A stretch of DNA of 64,000 nt from Gordonia sp. 'Campus' (GTDB taxonomy: Bacteria; Actinomycetota; Actinomycetes; Mycobacteriales; Mycobacteriaceae), in NCBI RefSeq assembly GCF_022206305.1, contig NZ_JAKOIW010000008.1:62001-126000 (forward strand), written 5' to 3'. This document shows, piece by piece, positions 37,559-45,632 of the stretch. The notes under the pieces are model-generated. The model had not been told where the DNA came from. It did not search any database and was given only the letters and a program-made list of their open reading frames with translations. Both the position numbers and the translations under genes were made by a program. Numbering within the stretch: position 1 is the first letter of the stretch; the number at the start of each line of letters is the position of its first letter.

Positions 37559-38617
37559 ATGTCTGACCTGACCCCTCACGGCTCGCGCAGCGTGATCCTC
37601 ACGGTGTCCGAGGTGATCGACGAGACGGCCGATGCCAAGTCCATCGCCTTCGACGTCCCCGAGTCGTCGTCGAAGGCCTTCACCGACTACAAGCCGGGCC
37701 AGTTCCTGACGCTGCGGATTCCGAGCGACCGGACCGGCTCGGTCGCTCGCTGCTACTCGCTGGCGTCCTCTCCGTTCTCCGATCCACGGCCCAAGGTGAC
37801 CGTCAAGCGGACCGTGGAGGGGTACGGCTCCAACTGGGTGTGCGACAACCTCTCCCCCGGCACACAGGTCGAGGTCCTGCCTCCCTCCGGGGTCTTCACA
37901 CCCAAGTCGTACGACGACCCGCTGCTGCTCATCGCGGCGGGCAGCGGGGTGACCCCGGTGATGTCGATCCTCAAGGCAGCGCTGACGAAGGGCGGCGCCC
38001 CGGTCGTCTTCTTCTATGCCAACCGCGACGTCGCGGACGTGATCTTCGCGCGCGAGCTCCGCGATCTCCTGGAGGCCCACGCCGACCGCCTCACGGTGAT
38101 CCACTGGCTCGAAGCCCTCCAGGGGTTGCCCAGCGCGGCGGCCCTGGCAACGACCTTCGCACCGTATTCCGCCTCCCACGTCGCCTACATGTGCGGACCC
38201 GGCCCGTTCATGGACGCCGTCCACAAGGGTCTCGCCCAGGCGAACTTTCCCCACCACAACGTCCACACCGAGGTGTACAACTCGCTGTCCGGTGATCCGT
38301 TCGCCGACGTCGAACTCGACGAGGTCAGCGACGAGGAACAGGCGAGCGCGGCGACCGTCGACGTGGAGCTCGACGGCGAGACGCACACGCTGACGTGGCC
38401 GCGGTCGCGCACGCTCATCGACATCATGCTCGCCGCCGGGCTCGACGCGCCGTACTCCTGCCAGGAAGGCGAATGCGGTTCGTGTGCCTGCACTCTCACC
38501 GAGGGTACTGTCGACATGGACAATTCCGGAGCGCTCGATCCCGAGGACATCGAAGATGGATACATCCTGGGGTGCCAAGCCCATCCGACGTCGGACTCTC
38601 TGAAGATCGAGTTCTGA
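37559..38617 (+). CDS. kshB: 3-ketosteroid 9-alpha-hydroxylase reductase component KshB
   Basis: A 352-residue class IA reductase. FAD-binding RCYSLASSP (about 62-70), NAD site AAGSGVTPVMSI, and a C-terminal plant-type [2Fe-2S] domain with C301-X4-C306-X2-C309 and C339. The order FAD-NAD-2Fe2S and the length match KshB of M. tuberculosis (358 residues). It feeds electrons to the oxygenase KshA, which is not in the window. The KstR operator upstream supports the call over phenylacetate or other reductases. Confidence 0.9.
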   Translation: MSDLTPHGSRSVILTVSEVIDETADAKSIAFDVPESSSKAFTDYKPGQFLTLRIPSDRTGSVARCYSLASSPFSDPRPKVTVKRTVEGYGSNWVCDNLSPGTQVEVLPPSGVFTPKSYDDPLLLIAAGSGVTPVMSILKAALTKGGAPVVFFYANRDVADVIFARELRDLLEAHADRLTVIHWLEALQGLPSAAALATTFAPYSASHVAYMCGPGPFMDAVHKGLAQANFPHHNVHTEVYNSLSGDPFADVELDEVSDEEQASAATVDVELDGETHTLTWPRSRTLIDIMLAAGLDAPYSCQEGECGSCACTLTEGTVDMDNSGALDPEDIEDGYILGCQAHPTSDSLKIEF

Positions 38618-38654
38618 CACACGGCCCGAGATCGAATCGAAGGAGTACGACGAC

Positions 38655-39044
38655 GTGAACACCCTCCGAGGTTCCCGTGTGAACCCCGTCCAGCTGGCAC
38701 GCGGACTCGCCGTGATGCTGCTCAGCATCGGCGTGCTGCACTTCGTGGCCCCCAAGCCGTTCGACGAGATCATCCCGGAAGAGATCCCGGGTGATCCGCG
38801 CACTCTGACGTACCTGTCCGGCGTGGCCGAGATCGGCCTGGGCGCAGGACTTCTCGTACCGCAGACGCGGCGCGCCTCGGCCGCCCTGTCGGTCTTGCTC
38901 TTCCTGGCGGTCTACCCGGCGAACATCAACATGGTGCGGCTCTGGTGGGACAAGCCCCTGCCGTACAGGATCATCGCGCTCGCGCGCCTGCCCTTCCAGC
39001 TTCCGATGATCTGGGCGGCGGCGAAGGTCGCGCGCGAGAGCTGA
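38655..39044 (+). CDS. DoxX family membrane protein
   Basis: A 129-residue protein with four hydrophobic helices and the DoxX pattern (LHFVAPKPFDEIIP; GVAEIGLGAGLL; PANINMV). GTG at 38655 with AAGGAG eleven bases upstream. 37 bp after kshB, so likely cotranscribed. The DoxX role is unclear. Confidence 0.85.
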   Translation: MNTLRGSRVNPVQLARGLAVMLLSIGVLHFVAPKPFDEIIPEEIPGDPRTLTYLSGVAEIGLGAGLLVPQTRRASAALSVLLFLAVYPANINMVRLWWDKPLPYRIIALARLPFQLPMIWAAAKVARES

Positions 39045-39071
39045 GTCGCCGAACCCGGCTGTACACGACAG

Positions 39072-39138
39072 AAATCCGCCCTCGGCAGGGCCGCGACGAG
39101 CCATGTGCGCTCGGCGTGCTGCCGGAGGGCGGATTTCG
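39072..39138. terminator. Large-loop hairpin between DoxX and AlkD genes
   Basis: 13-bp arms (GAAATCCGCCCTC and its complement), extended by GGCAG/CTGCC past a one-base bulge, enclose a loop of about 30 bases with a small inner hairpin. Convergent position suits a bidirectional terminator. Confidence 0.6.
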
Positions 39139-39153
39139 GCGCTCTGGTGAGCG

Positions 39154-39924
39154 TCAGCGCAACGACCGGTAGTACACGCGCTCCTGCGGCGACCGGTGTT
39201 CGAGCGCGTAGCTCAGCGCGGTGCGGCCCATCCGGGCGGCGTTCGCCTCGAGGTAGTCCAGGAGTATCCCCTCGTCGACGCGTTTGCCGACTTCCCGCCA
39301 CATCCACCCGAAAGCTTTCTGGACGAGATCGCGCCGATCGTCTCGAACCAGCGGTGCGACGGCCAGAAGCGCCTGTGCGTCACCGTGTTTGATGTAAGCG
39401 AAGGTCGCCATCACGCCCACCCGCCGGATCCAGAGGTCCTCGTTCCGCGCGTGCCGCAGGACGACGTCGAGCTCACCGTGTCGGTGGCAGTACTCGCCGA
39501 GCACCGGGTCCGCAGAAGAATCGACGAGGTCCCAGTTGTTCACGCGCCCACGCCGAACCGCGTCGAGATAGAGGTCCACCCACGGGCGCGTCGCGGACTC
39601 CCCGTCGGATGTCTGCGACGCCCGCTCGAACTCGGCGCGTAGGAGGAACAGCGCGATGAGGCGGTGCTCGTGCACCGGCGAATCGAGGAGTTCTCGAACC
39701 GGTTCGGGGCCGATGCCCGCGAACCGTCGAGCGATCGCACGTTGCCGCGGTACACGCAGTCCGATGAACTCGTCCCCCTCCGCGTAACCGCCGGGGTGCG
39801 CCTGGAAGAACTTGGCCTGTCCGACAGCGAGTTCCGGGTCGGCAGCCTCGGCCGCTGCCTCGCGCACCGCGGCCGCGGTCGGTTCCGGGTTCGTACCGGC
39901 GCGGACCCGGCGGGCCCCGGTCAT
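39154..39924 (-). CDS. AlkD-like DNA glycosylase (DNA alkylation repair protein)
   Basis: A 256-residue HEAT-repeat-type protein. The NNWDLVDSSADPV segment (about 129-141) includes the Trp/Asp pair that AlkD-type glycosylases use for the lesion. These enzymes remove N3- and N7-alkylated bases. The first 35 residues are an Ala-rich extension. Two bases separate it from the upstream flavoprotein gene, giving an operon. Confidence 0.88.
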   Translation of the reverse strand: MTGARRVRAGTNPEPTAAAVREAAAEAADPELAVGQAKFFQAHPGGYAEGDEFIGLRVPRQRAIARRFAGIGPEPVRELLDSPVHEHRLIALFLLRAEFERASQTSDGESATRPWVDLYLDAVRRGRVNNWDLVDSSADPVLGEYCHRHGELDVVLRHARNEDLWIRRVGVMATFAYIKHGDAQALLAVAPLVRDDRRDLVQKAFGWMWREVGKRVDEGILLDYLEANAARMGRTALSYALEHRSPQERVYYRSLR

Positions 39925-39926
39925 AC

Positions 39927-41120
39927 CTACAGCAGATCCGCGACGGGTGTGGGTGTCTGCAGCTTGGGTCGGGTCTTCATCACGGCGCCCACCTTTCCGG
40001 CGCCGACGACTCCGGTGAGGATGCCGTCCCGGCTGTAGTACGCCACGAACTTCTTGCCGTCGTCGTCGACCACGTGGACCTCGTCGTCGGCGCGCGGCGC
40101 ACCGAGGACCTGGATCTTGAGGTCGAACTGGTCACTCCAGAAGTAGGCGACCGAGGCGGTCACCGCGTCGCCGCCGGTGATCTGGTGGGCGACGACGGAC
40201 GCCTGGTCGACCGTGTGATTCCAATGCTCGACGCGGTGGGGGACATCGTCGTCGTCGAGCCAGTTGGCGACGTCGCCGAGGGCATAGACGTTCTCCGCAC
40301 TGGTGTGCCCGGTTGCGTCACAGGCGATTCCACCACCCACCTCCCGGGGGGCGAGCTCGATGCACGAGCCGTCGAGGTATCCGGTCACCGGGGTGGACCC
40401 GATCCCCACCACGACGATGTCGGCCGGCAGCTCGGTGCCGTCAGCCAGTTCGACCGCCCGCACCCGTCCGTCCGACACCACGATCGTGTCCACACCGATG
40501 CCGGTGCGCAGATCGATGCCGTTGTCCACGTGCAGGCGGGAGACCAGCGCACCGATCCGCTCGCCCAGGGCGACCGCGAGGGGTGTCGGTGCCGGTTCGA
40601 CGAGACTCACCCGCAGGCCGCGCGACAGCAGACTCGCGGCCACCTCACACCCGATGAAGCCCGCGCCGATGACGACTGCGGAACGGGCGGAGTCGATCTC
40701 GCCGCGCAGAGCGACGGCGTCGTCGTAGGTCCGGATCATGTGCACACCCGCGACCCGCTCGGTCAGGCCGGGGAACGGGCGGGGATCGAGCCCGGTGGCG
40801 AGGACGAGGGTGTCGTAGTCGACGGTCGTACCCGACGCGAGGGTGACGGTCCGGTCGCCCGGGGACACGGCTGTCACCGCCTCGCCGAGTCGCAAGGTGA
40901 TGTCAGCCTCGGCGTAGAACCCGTCTGGTTTGAGGTCGACGCGGTCGTCCTTGCCCAGCAGCACCGACTTCGACAGGGGCGGACGATCGTACGGCGGATG
41001 CGTTTCCGCGCCGATCAGCGTGACGGGTCCGGCGAAACCGTTGTTCCGGAGATTCTCCGCGACGCGCACACCGCCGAGCCCCGCTCCCACGATGACCACA
41101 CCCGCGACCGATCCACTCAT
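39927..41120 (-). CDS. FAD-dependent ferredoxin reductase-like oxidoreductase
   Basis: A 397-residue pyridine-nucleotide-disulphide-type flavoprotein: FAD motif GAGLGG (about 10-15), NAD motif GAGFIG, ALGDVA and a C-terminal reductase domain as in BphA4/ferredoxin reductases. ATG 41120 is chosen (AAGGGG seven bases upstream); ATG 41126 is possible. The homologue near the mft genes of M. tuberculosis is, as I recall, Rv0688. It might feed electrons to a P450 or Rieske system. Confidence 0.9.
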   Translation of the reverse strand: MSGSVAGVVIVGAGLGGVRVAENLRNNGFAGPVTLIGAETHPPYDRPPLSKSVLLGKDDRVDLKPDGFYAEADITLRLGEAVTAVSPGDRTVTLASGTTVDYDTLVLATGLDPRPFPGLTERVAGVHMIRTYDDAVALRGEIDSARSAVVIGAGFIGCEVAASLLSRGLRVSLVEPAPTPLAVALGERIGALVSRLHVDNGIDLRTGIGVDTIVVSDGRVRAVELADGTELPADIVVVGIGSTPVTGYLDGSCIELAPREVGGGIACDATGHTSAENVYALGDVANWLDDDDVPHRVEHWNHTVDQASVVAHQITGGDAVTASVAYFWSDQFDLKIQVLGAPRADDEVHVVDDDGKKFVAYYSRDGILTGVVGAGKVGAVMKTRPKLQTPTPVADLL

Positions 41121-41199
41121 ACTCATCCCCTTTGTCGTCTTTCCGTGGGCAGCGTCCTCAGCGGGGAGTCTCTGGGACATCCCGGGAAGATCGCGGGCC

Positions 41200-41787
41200 T
41201 CAACGGGTCACGTCGCCGACCGGTTGCAGGTCGGACAGCAGCCAATTCCCGTCGACCTTACGCATAAGTGCCCACTTCGCGGTAGAGGTCGTCTCGCCCG
41301 ACGGACCGGTGGGCCCACCCGCTCCCGCCGTCTGCGGCGTGTCCGGACCGGACACGGTCTGATCGACGAAGACCAGGACCTTCGCCCGGTCGGAAGAGCT
41401 GTCGTGCAGCCCGGCACCGATGACTTTGCCCGTCATCGAGATTCCCGCCGCACGCGCTCCCGGCAGGACGACGTCGGAACCGCGGTTTCGATATTCGAGC
41501 CGGAGCGGGTCGGCGAGGTGCGCGTCGGTCGAGCGGCGCCGGTCGGCGGGGTCGTCGGGGGCGAAGGTCGTGAGCGCACCCACCGCATCTGCGGTGGCGG
41601 AGAGGATCTCGGCCCGTTCCGGTTCGCTCGGGTCGTTGCCTGGACGGATCGCGGCGAATCCCGCGACCGCCGCCACGAGGAGGGCGAGCGCGGTCACCAC
41701 GACGGCGATCGCGAGTCGTCGACGGTGGACGCGCCCCATTCGGGACGGTAGGAGCTGCTGCCCGACACGGGCGTCGGAGGTCGTCAC
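41200..41787 (-). CDS. Mce-associated membrane protein-like (fourth)
   Basis: A 195-residue protein with one N-terminal transmembrane helix (about 25-45) and an NTF2/SnoaL-like extracytoplasmic domain; it ends KVDGNWLLSDLQPVGD, the pattern of Mce-associated (Mam) proteins. GTG at 41787 overlaps the previous stop by GTGA. Last of four related genes. Confidence 0.78.
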   Translation of the reverse strand: MTTSDARVGQQLLPSRMGRVHRRRLAIAVVVTALALLVAAVAGFAAIRPGNDPSEPERAEILSATADAVGALTTFAPDDPADRRRSTDAHLADPLRLEYRNRGSDVVLPGARAAGISMTGKVIGAGLHDSSSDRAKVLVFVDQTVSGPDTPQTAGAGGPTGPSGETTSTAKWALMRKVDGNWLLSDLQPVGDVTR

Positions 41788-42461
41788 GGCCGCCTCGCCT
41801 CGGCGATCTTCCAGCCGTCCTCGGTGCGCTCCATCGTGACGAGGGCGGTGATGCGTTCCGCGGTCGTATCGACCTCTGACCCCGCCGCGCGGGTCGGGGC
41901 CTGTCCCAGCAGCAGCGGATCGGTGGCGTCGGCCACCACGAGGACATCCGCGCCCGAGCCAACGGCATCGGATACGGGGTCGGTCACCAGCCCCGCCGAG
42001 ACCACCTGACCGACGCTGGGGCCGCGCTGGCCCGCCACCTCGGCGACCAGTTCGGCACGCGCCCCGTCGATGCGGGCGCGTTGTGGACCGGTGCTCACCT
42101 CGGCCAGTGCGGCCACGTAGGCGTCGGCGTCGGCCGGGTCGGCGCTGAGCATCACGGTCACCGCGGAGCGGGCGGAGGACAGCACGTCGTCCTGCAGATC
42201 CTGGGTCCGACGCTGTTCGCGGATTCCCCACGCCAGCACCCCTGCCACCACGACGAGGACGACCACCGCGGCCGCCGACACGATCATGACCTGACGCACC
42301 CGGCGCGTCCGTCGCGACGCCCGCGCGCGGAGGGCGGGCGCGGCGGCGATCCGTGCCGTGCGGGCGGCCCGGGTTGCCGTGTCCACGCGTGCGCGCGCGA
42401 GTTCCACGCGCGCGGCGGCGGTCCCGTCCCGCGACGACGTCGCGCTGTTGCGGCCGGTCAT
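41784..42461 (-). CDS. Mce-associated membrane protein-like (third)
   Basis: A 225-residue protein: an Arg/Ala-rich cytoplasmic N-terminus (1-56), one membrane helix (57-78) and an outer domain ending RTEDGWKIAEARRP. It overlaps its neighbours by four bases on both sides. Mam-type architecture; conserved proteins stabilise Mce lipid importers. Confidence 0.78.
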   Translation of the reverse strand: MTGRNSATSSRDGTAAARVELARARVDTATRAARTARIAAAPALRARASRRTRRVRQVMIVSAAAVVVLVVVAGVLAWGIREQRRTQDLQDDVLSSARSAVTVMLSADPADADAYVAALAEVSTGPQRARIDGARAELVAEVAGQRGPSVGQVVSAGLVTDPVSDAVGSGADVLVVADATDPLLLGQAPTRAAGSEVDTTAERITALVTMERTEDGWKIAEARRP

Positions 42462-42997
42462 CCGATCACGTCCGCCGCGGCGAGCAACCAGGTGTCGTCG
42501 GCGCGCACGAATCGGGCGCGCACCGAGCGGTACACCGTGGTCGACGGTTCGGTGGCGGGGCGCACGCTCACCGCGACCCGCAGCAGGACCTCGCCCTCGT
42601 CGGCGTCCGCGTCGACGATGCCGACGACCTCGGGCCGCCATGTCACCGCGACCGTGTCAGCGGCGGGCGGGCGGTCGAGCTGGGCTCCGAAAGTGTCCAC
42701 GAACTCGTCGGCGACCAGTCGACGTGCCCGAGCCCGATCCTGCTGCCATCGGGCCGATTCCACCGAGAACACCTCGGCGACGATACCGCCGGCCGCGCTG
42801 CGCAACTCGGCTCGTGCGTCGGCCGCGTCCGCCCCGGCCTCGCGGTCGCGCCACAACCCGAGCACGCCGACCACGAGTGCCAGCACCACCGCGACCGCGA
42901 CGACGACCCGGACCGCACCGGCCCGGACGGGCAGCGGTCGTGTGGGGGAACGCCGTGGGGACGTGCCGTCGTGTGGGGTACCGACCTCGCGCCTCAT
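42458..42997 (-). CDS. Mce-associated membrane protein-like (second)
   Basis: A 179-residue protein: a 25-residue cytoplasmic part, a membrane helix (about 27-47) and an outer domain with the Mam-like ending DDTWLLAAADVIG. It overlaps both neighbours by four bases. Confidence 0.78.
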   Translation of the reverse strand: MRREVGTPHDGTSPRRSPTRPLPVRAGAVRVVVAVAVVLALVVGVLGLWRDREAGADAADARAELRSAAGGIVAEVFSVESARWQQDRARARRLVADEFVDTFGAQLDRPPAADTVAVTWRPEVVGIVDADADEGEVLLRVAVSVRPATEPSTTVYRSVRARFVRADDTWLLAAADVIG

Positions 42998-43653
42998 GGA
43001 AGGTATTGCACCGCCCCGAGTTTCAGGGTGCCCGCGTCGGGCGTCACCAGCACGCGCAGCCGGAAGCGGCGGACGTCACCGGACGCCTCCCCCGCGGGCC
43101 GTTCCGCGACAGCAGATTCGGGGGCAGGAGCATTCGGGGCGGGAGGGTCCGCGCCAGGACGGTCACCGGGCGCGAAGACAACCGTCGCCGCGACGAGCAC
43201 CGTCGCGGTGTCGCCGTTGCGCGACGACACCCCGGTGGCGTCGACAGACGACTCGGCGACGGCGCCGTTGGCGTCGACGAAACGGCTGTAACTGTCCGCC
43301 GACTGGGCGAATTCGTCGTAGAAGGCGCCGGTGGCACCGGCCAGGATCTTCTGCGCGCGACGCGTGTCACGGCTGTCCGGGGCGACGAGGACCTCGACGC
43401 GTTCGGCGGCGGCCGCCTCGAGTTCGGCATCGGTGTACCGGTCACGCGCCTGCGACCACAGCGTGAGAGCCGTAGCCGCGAGGACGACTGCGGCCACCAT
43501 GGCGACGATCGCGAGCACCGACCATCGCCGCGGTGGCCGACGCCTCAATCCGGCGTCGACCTCGACCGCGTGCAACTCGTCGAGGGCGTCGCGCAGATCG
43601 CGACGCGCCTGTCGTACGGCACCGATCTCCGCACCATCCGACGAACCGGTCAT
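42994..43653 (-). CDS. Mce-associated membrane protein-like (first)
   Basis: A 219-residue protein: cytoplasmic N-terminus (1-45), a membrane helix (about 46-66) and an outer domain with a Pro/Ala-rich insertion near residue 170. Similar to the following three genes in topology. It starts 5 bp after the SDR stop, so all five genes are one operon. Confidence 0.78.
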   Translation of the reverse strand: MTGSSDGAEIGAVRQARRDLRDALDELHAVEVDAGLRRRPPRRWSVLAIVAMVAAVVLAATALTLWSQARDRYTDAELEAAAAERVEVLVAPDSRDTRRAQKILAGATGAFYDEFAQSADSYSRFVDANGAVAESSVDATGVSSRNGDTATVLVAATVVFAPGDRPGADPPAPNAPAPESAVAERPAGEASGDVRRFRLRVLVTPDAGTLKLGAVQYLP

Positions 43654-43658
43654 CGCAG

Positions 43659-44546
43659 TCAGCGGTTGCCGTCCGCTCCGGTGTTCTCGCCACGGATCCG
43701 GCTCGAGTAGGCGGCACGTGCCTGCTGGTCGGGACTCAGGAAGATCGAGTCCAGCTTGGTCAGCTTGCGCGAGAAGCGTTTCATCGCCTGCGGGAACAGC
43801 GGACTCGACTCGGCCCAGCGCATCGACCGCGGCGCGTACACACGCGTCACCGGACGAGCGATGGTCTCCACGACGATGGATGCCACCTCGCCCGGCTCGA
43901 CGGTCTGGACGAACTTGTTGGTCTGCAGTCCGGAGATCAGCGCGGTGCGGGTGAACGTCGGCAGCACGGCGCTGACCGTGACGCCCTGGGGTTCGAGTTC
44001 GGCGCCGAGCGCCTCGGAGAACTCGATCACGGCGGCCTTGGCACCGTTGTAGATGGTGAGACCGGGGGTCGGGATGCGACCCGCGGTCGAGGCGATGTTC
44101 ACGATGTGACCGGTGCGGCGTGGTGCCATCCGGCGCGCCGCTTCCTGACACCCGATGATGACGCCCAACACGTCGATGTCGTACGTCCGGCGGATGATCG
44201 TGTCGTCGTAGGACAGGAAGGGCCCGACCGGCATGATCCCGGCGTTGTTCACGAGCACGTCGATCGGCCCGAGTCGCGATTCCACCTCGGTGAGGAAGGA
44301 GTCGAAGGACTCCCGTCTGGTCACGTCCACTTCGATGCCCTCGATGCCCAGGTCGGCCGCGGCCTTGCCGACGGCCTCACCGTCGACGTCGCCGATCGCG
44401 ACCTTCGCGCCCGCGTCGAACAGCTGGGTGGCGGTCTCGAACCCGATCCCGCGCGCACCGCCGGTGATGACGACGACCTTGTCCCGCAGCGCGGCGCGGA
44501 TGGCGTCGTGGTCGGGTTTGCGGGACAGCTTGTCGCGCAGGCTCAT
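43659..44546 (-). CDS. Short-chain dehydrogenase/reductase at the head of the Mam-like operon
   Basis: A 295-residue SDR with TGGARGIG (about 28-35), NNAG, catalytic Ser and YNGAK. The Asp after the second strand (IGDVD) suggests NAD(H). The C-terminal 90 residues are longer than in minimal SDRs and basic. The substrate is not predictable. Confidence 0.9.
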   Translation of the reverse strand: MSLRDKLSRKPDHDAIRAALRDKVVVITGGARGIGFETATQLFDAGAKVAIGDVDGEAVGKAAADLGIEGIEVDVTRRESFDSFLTEVESRLGPIDVLVNNAGIMPVGPFLSYDDTIIRRTYDIDVLGVIIGCQEAARRMAPRRTGHIVNIASTAGRIPTPGLTIYNGAKAAVIEFSEALGAELEPQGVTVSAVLPTFTRTALISGLQTNKFVQTVEPGEVASIVVETIARPVTRVYAPRSMRWAESSPLFPQAMKRFSRKLTKLDSIFLSPDQQARAAYSSRIRGENTGADGNR

Positions 44547-44627
44547 TGATTCTCCTCTGAAGGGTTACGGAACACACGTGGGCGGGCCGCCCGGACGGGC
44601 GCGCCGCGGATGGTCACCGACCGTCGG

Positions 44628-45248
44628 TCACCAGATCATCGGCGCGAGGAATTTGGACGCGAAGTCCCGAACACGCTGCGGCTCATTGCGCGCCGGGTCG
44701 GACGGTGGCGTCTCCAGAAGTGAGATGACCAGCCGCACATGGATCTCGACGGCCTCGAGGAGATCCTCAACGGGCATCTGCGCACCCTCGTCGCGCAGGG
44801 TGGCCGCGACGCGGTCGGTGACCATGTCGATGAACAACGACGTCATCTTCGCGGTGACGCTCTTGATCTCGGAGTCGGTCAGTACGATCCGGCTCAGCAG
44901 CGGGTCGGAGTTCACCCATTCGGCGCCGACCGCGAACGCCTCCACCAGCGCAGCCTTGGGACCGAGGCCCTTCACCGACGCCTCGAGTTTCTGCATACCC
45001 GTCTCGTAGGCGTCGTTGGCGACCGCGTACAGGAGCGCGTCCTTGTTCGGGAACCGCCGATACAGGGTGCTGCGACTCACCCCGGCGCGAGCGGCGACCT
45101 CGTCGATGTTGGCGCGGCGCACGCCTACTTCGGCGAACTCCGCCGCCGCGGCGGCGAGGATCGCCGCTTCCTGGTCGGCCGGGCTGGCGGTGTTGCGGAC
45201 CTTGCGTGTCGAGGTCCGGGTCCTGCTGTCGGTGCGGGTGTCTGCCAT
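44628..45248 (-). CDS. TetR family transcriptional regulator
   Basis: A 206-residue TetR protein. Residues 1-24 are a Thr/Arg-rich tail, the HTH domain covers about 28-72 (RANIDEVAARAGVSRSTLYRRFP), and a ligand domain follows. Its ATG is 4 bp past the stop of the P450-derived gene, so the two are cotranscribed. The ligand is unknown. Confidence 0.92.
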   Translation of the reverse strand: MADTRTDSRTRTSTRKVRNTASPADQEAAILAAAAAEFAEVGVRRANIDEVAARAGVSRSTLYRRFPNKDALLYAVANDAYETGMQKLEASVKGLGPKAALVEAFAVGAEWVNSDPLLSRIVLTDSEIKSVTAKMTSLFIDMVTDRVAATLRDEGAQMPVEDLLEAVEIHVRLVISLLETPPSDPARNEPQRVRDFASKFLAPMIW

Positions 45249-45252
45249 GACG

Positions 45253-45510
45253 TCATCGCCGCCGTAGGGTGCCGGGCAACGCGTCCTCGGGGACCGGCAG
45301 CGAGCTGTGGTCCACCGGGGGGACGTGGTCGGCGGGCACCGACCCCTCGTACCCGCGCAGCAGGTGATGCATGAGCGTCTTGATCTCCATCTGGCCAAAA
45401 TACAACCCGTTGTATTCGTGGACGCCGCCGCCGAAGGGCATCCACGCCGTCCGGTGGGCCTTCCCCAGCAGCCCACTCCCCACGGGCGCCTTCGCCGGCA
45501 CAGATGTCAT
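45253..45510 (-). CDS. P450-derived small protein, C-terminal haem-loop region without the Cys ligand
   Basis: An 85-residue protein matching only the last part of a cytochrome P450: AWMPFGGGVH, the L-helix continuation YFGQMEIKTLMHHLL and the tail SVPADHVPP...SLPVPEDALP. At the haem-ligand position the residue is Tyr33 (FGGGVH-E32-Y33-N34-G35), so this protein cannot hold haem as a P450. The gene is not obviously a dead fragment: GGAGGAG lies seven bases upstream of the ATG, the frame is intact and it is coupled to the TetR gene. It may be a pseudogene remnant with a chance start, or a domesticated regulatory peptide. Confidence 0.75.
   Translation of the reverse strand: MTSVPAKAPVGSGLLGKAHRTAWMPFGGGVHEYNGLYFGQMEIKTLMHHLLRGYEGSVPADHVPPVDHSSLPVPEDALPGTLRRR
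45399..45416. repeat. 18-bp dyad at the lost haem-Cys codon
   Basis: AATACAAC-CC-GTTGTATT, a perfect palindrome of 8-bp arms, covers the codons for Tyr33 to Tyr37 and is poorer in G+C than its surroundings. It might be a TetR operator inside the gene. Confidence 0.7.
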
Positions 45511-45560
45511 GACCGTCTCCTCCAGCCAGGGCCGATCGCGTTGTGACCCACATCGCATAC

Positions 45561-45574
45561 TAGACCATGTTGGA
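45561..45574. promoter_or_regulatory. KstR-like site (one mismatch) upstream of the P450-derived gene
   Basis: TAGACCATGTTGGA differs from TnnAACnnGTTnnA at one fixed base (ACC for AAC). It lies about 50 bases upstream of the ATG at 45510. Weak evidence of sterol control. Confidence 0.35.
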
Positions 45575-45632
45575 ACAGATCGGAAAAAGCGTTCCTAACG
45601 CCTACTGCATGCGGCCGGTGACCGCGGTCGGC

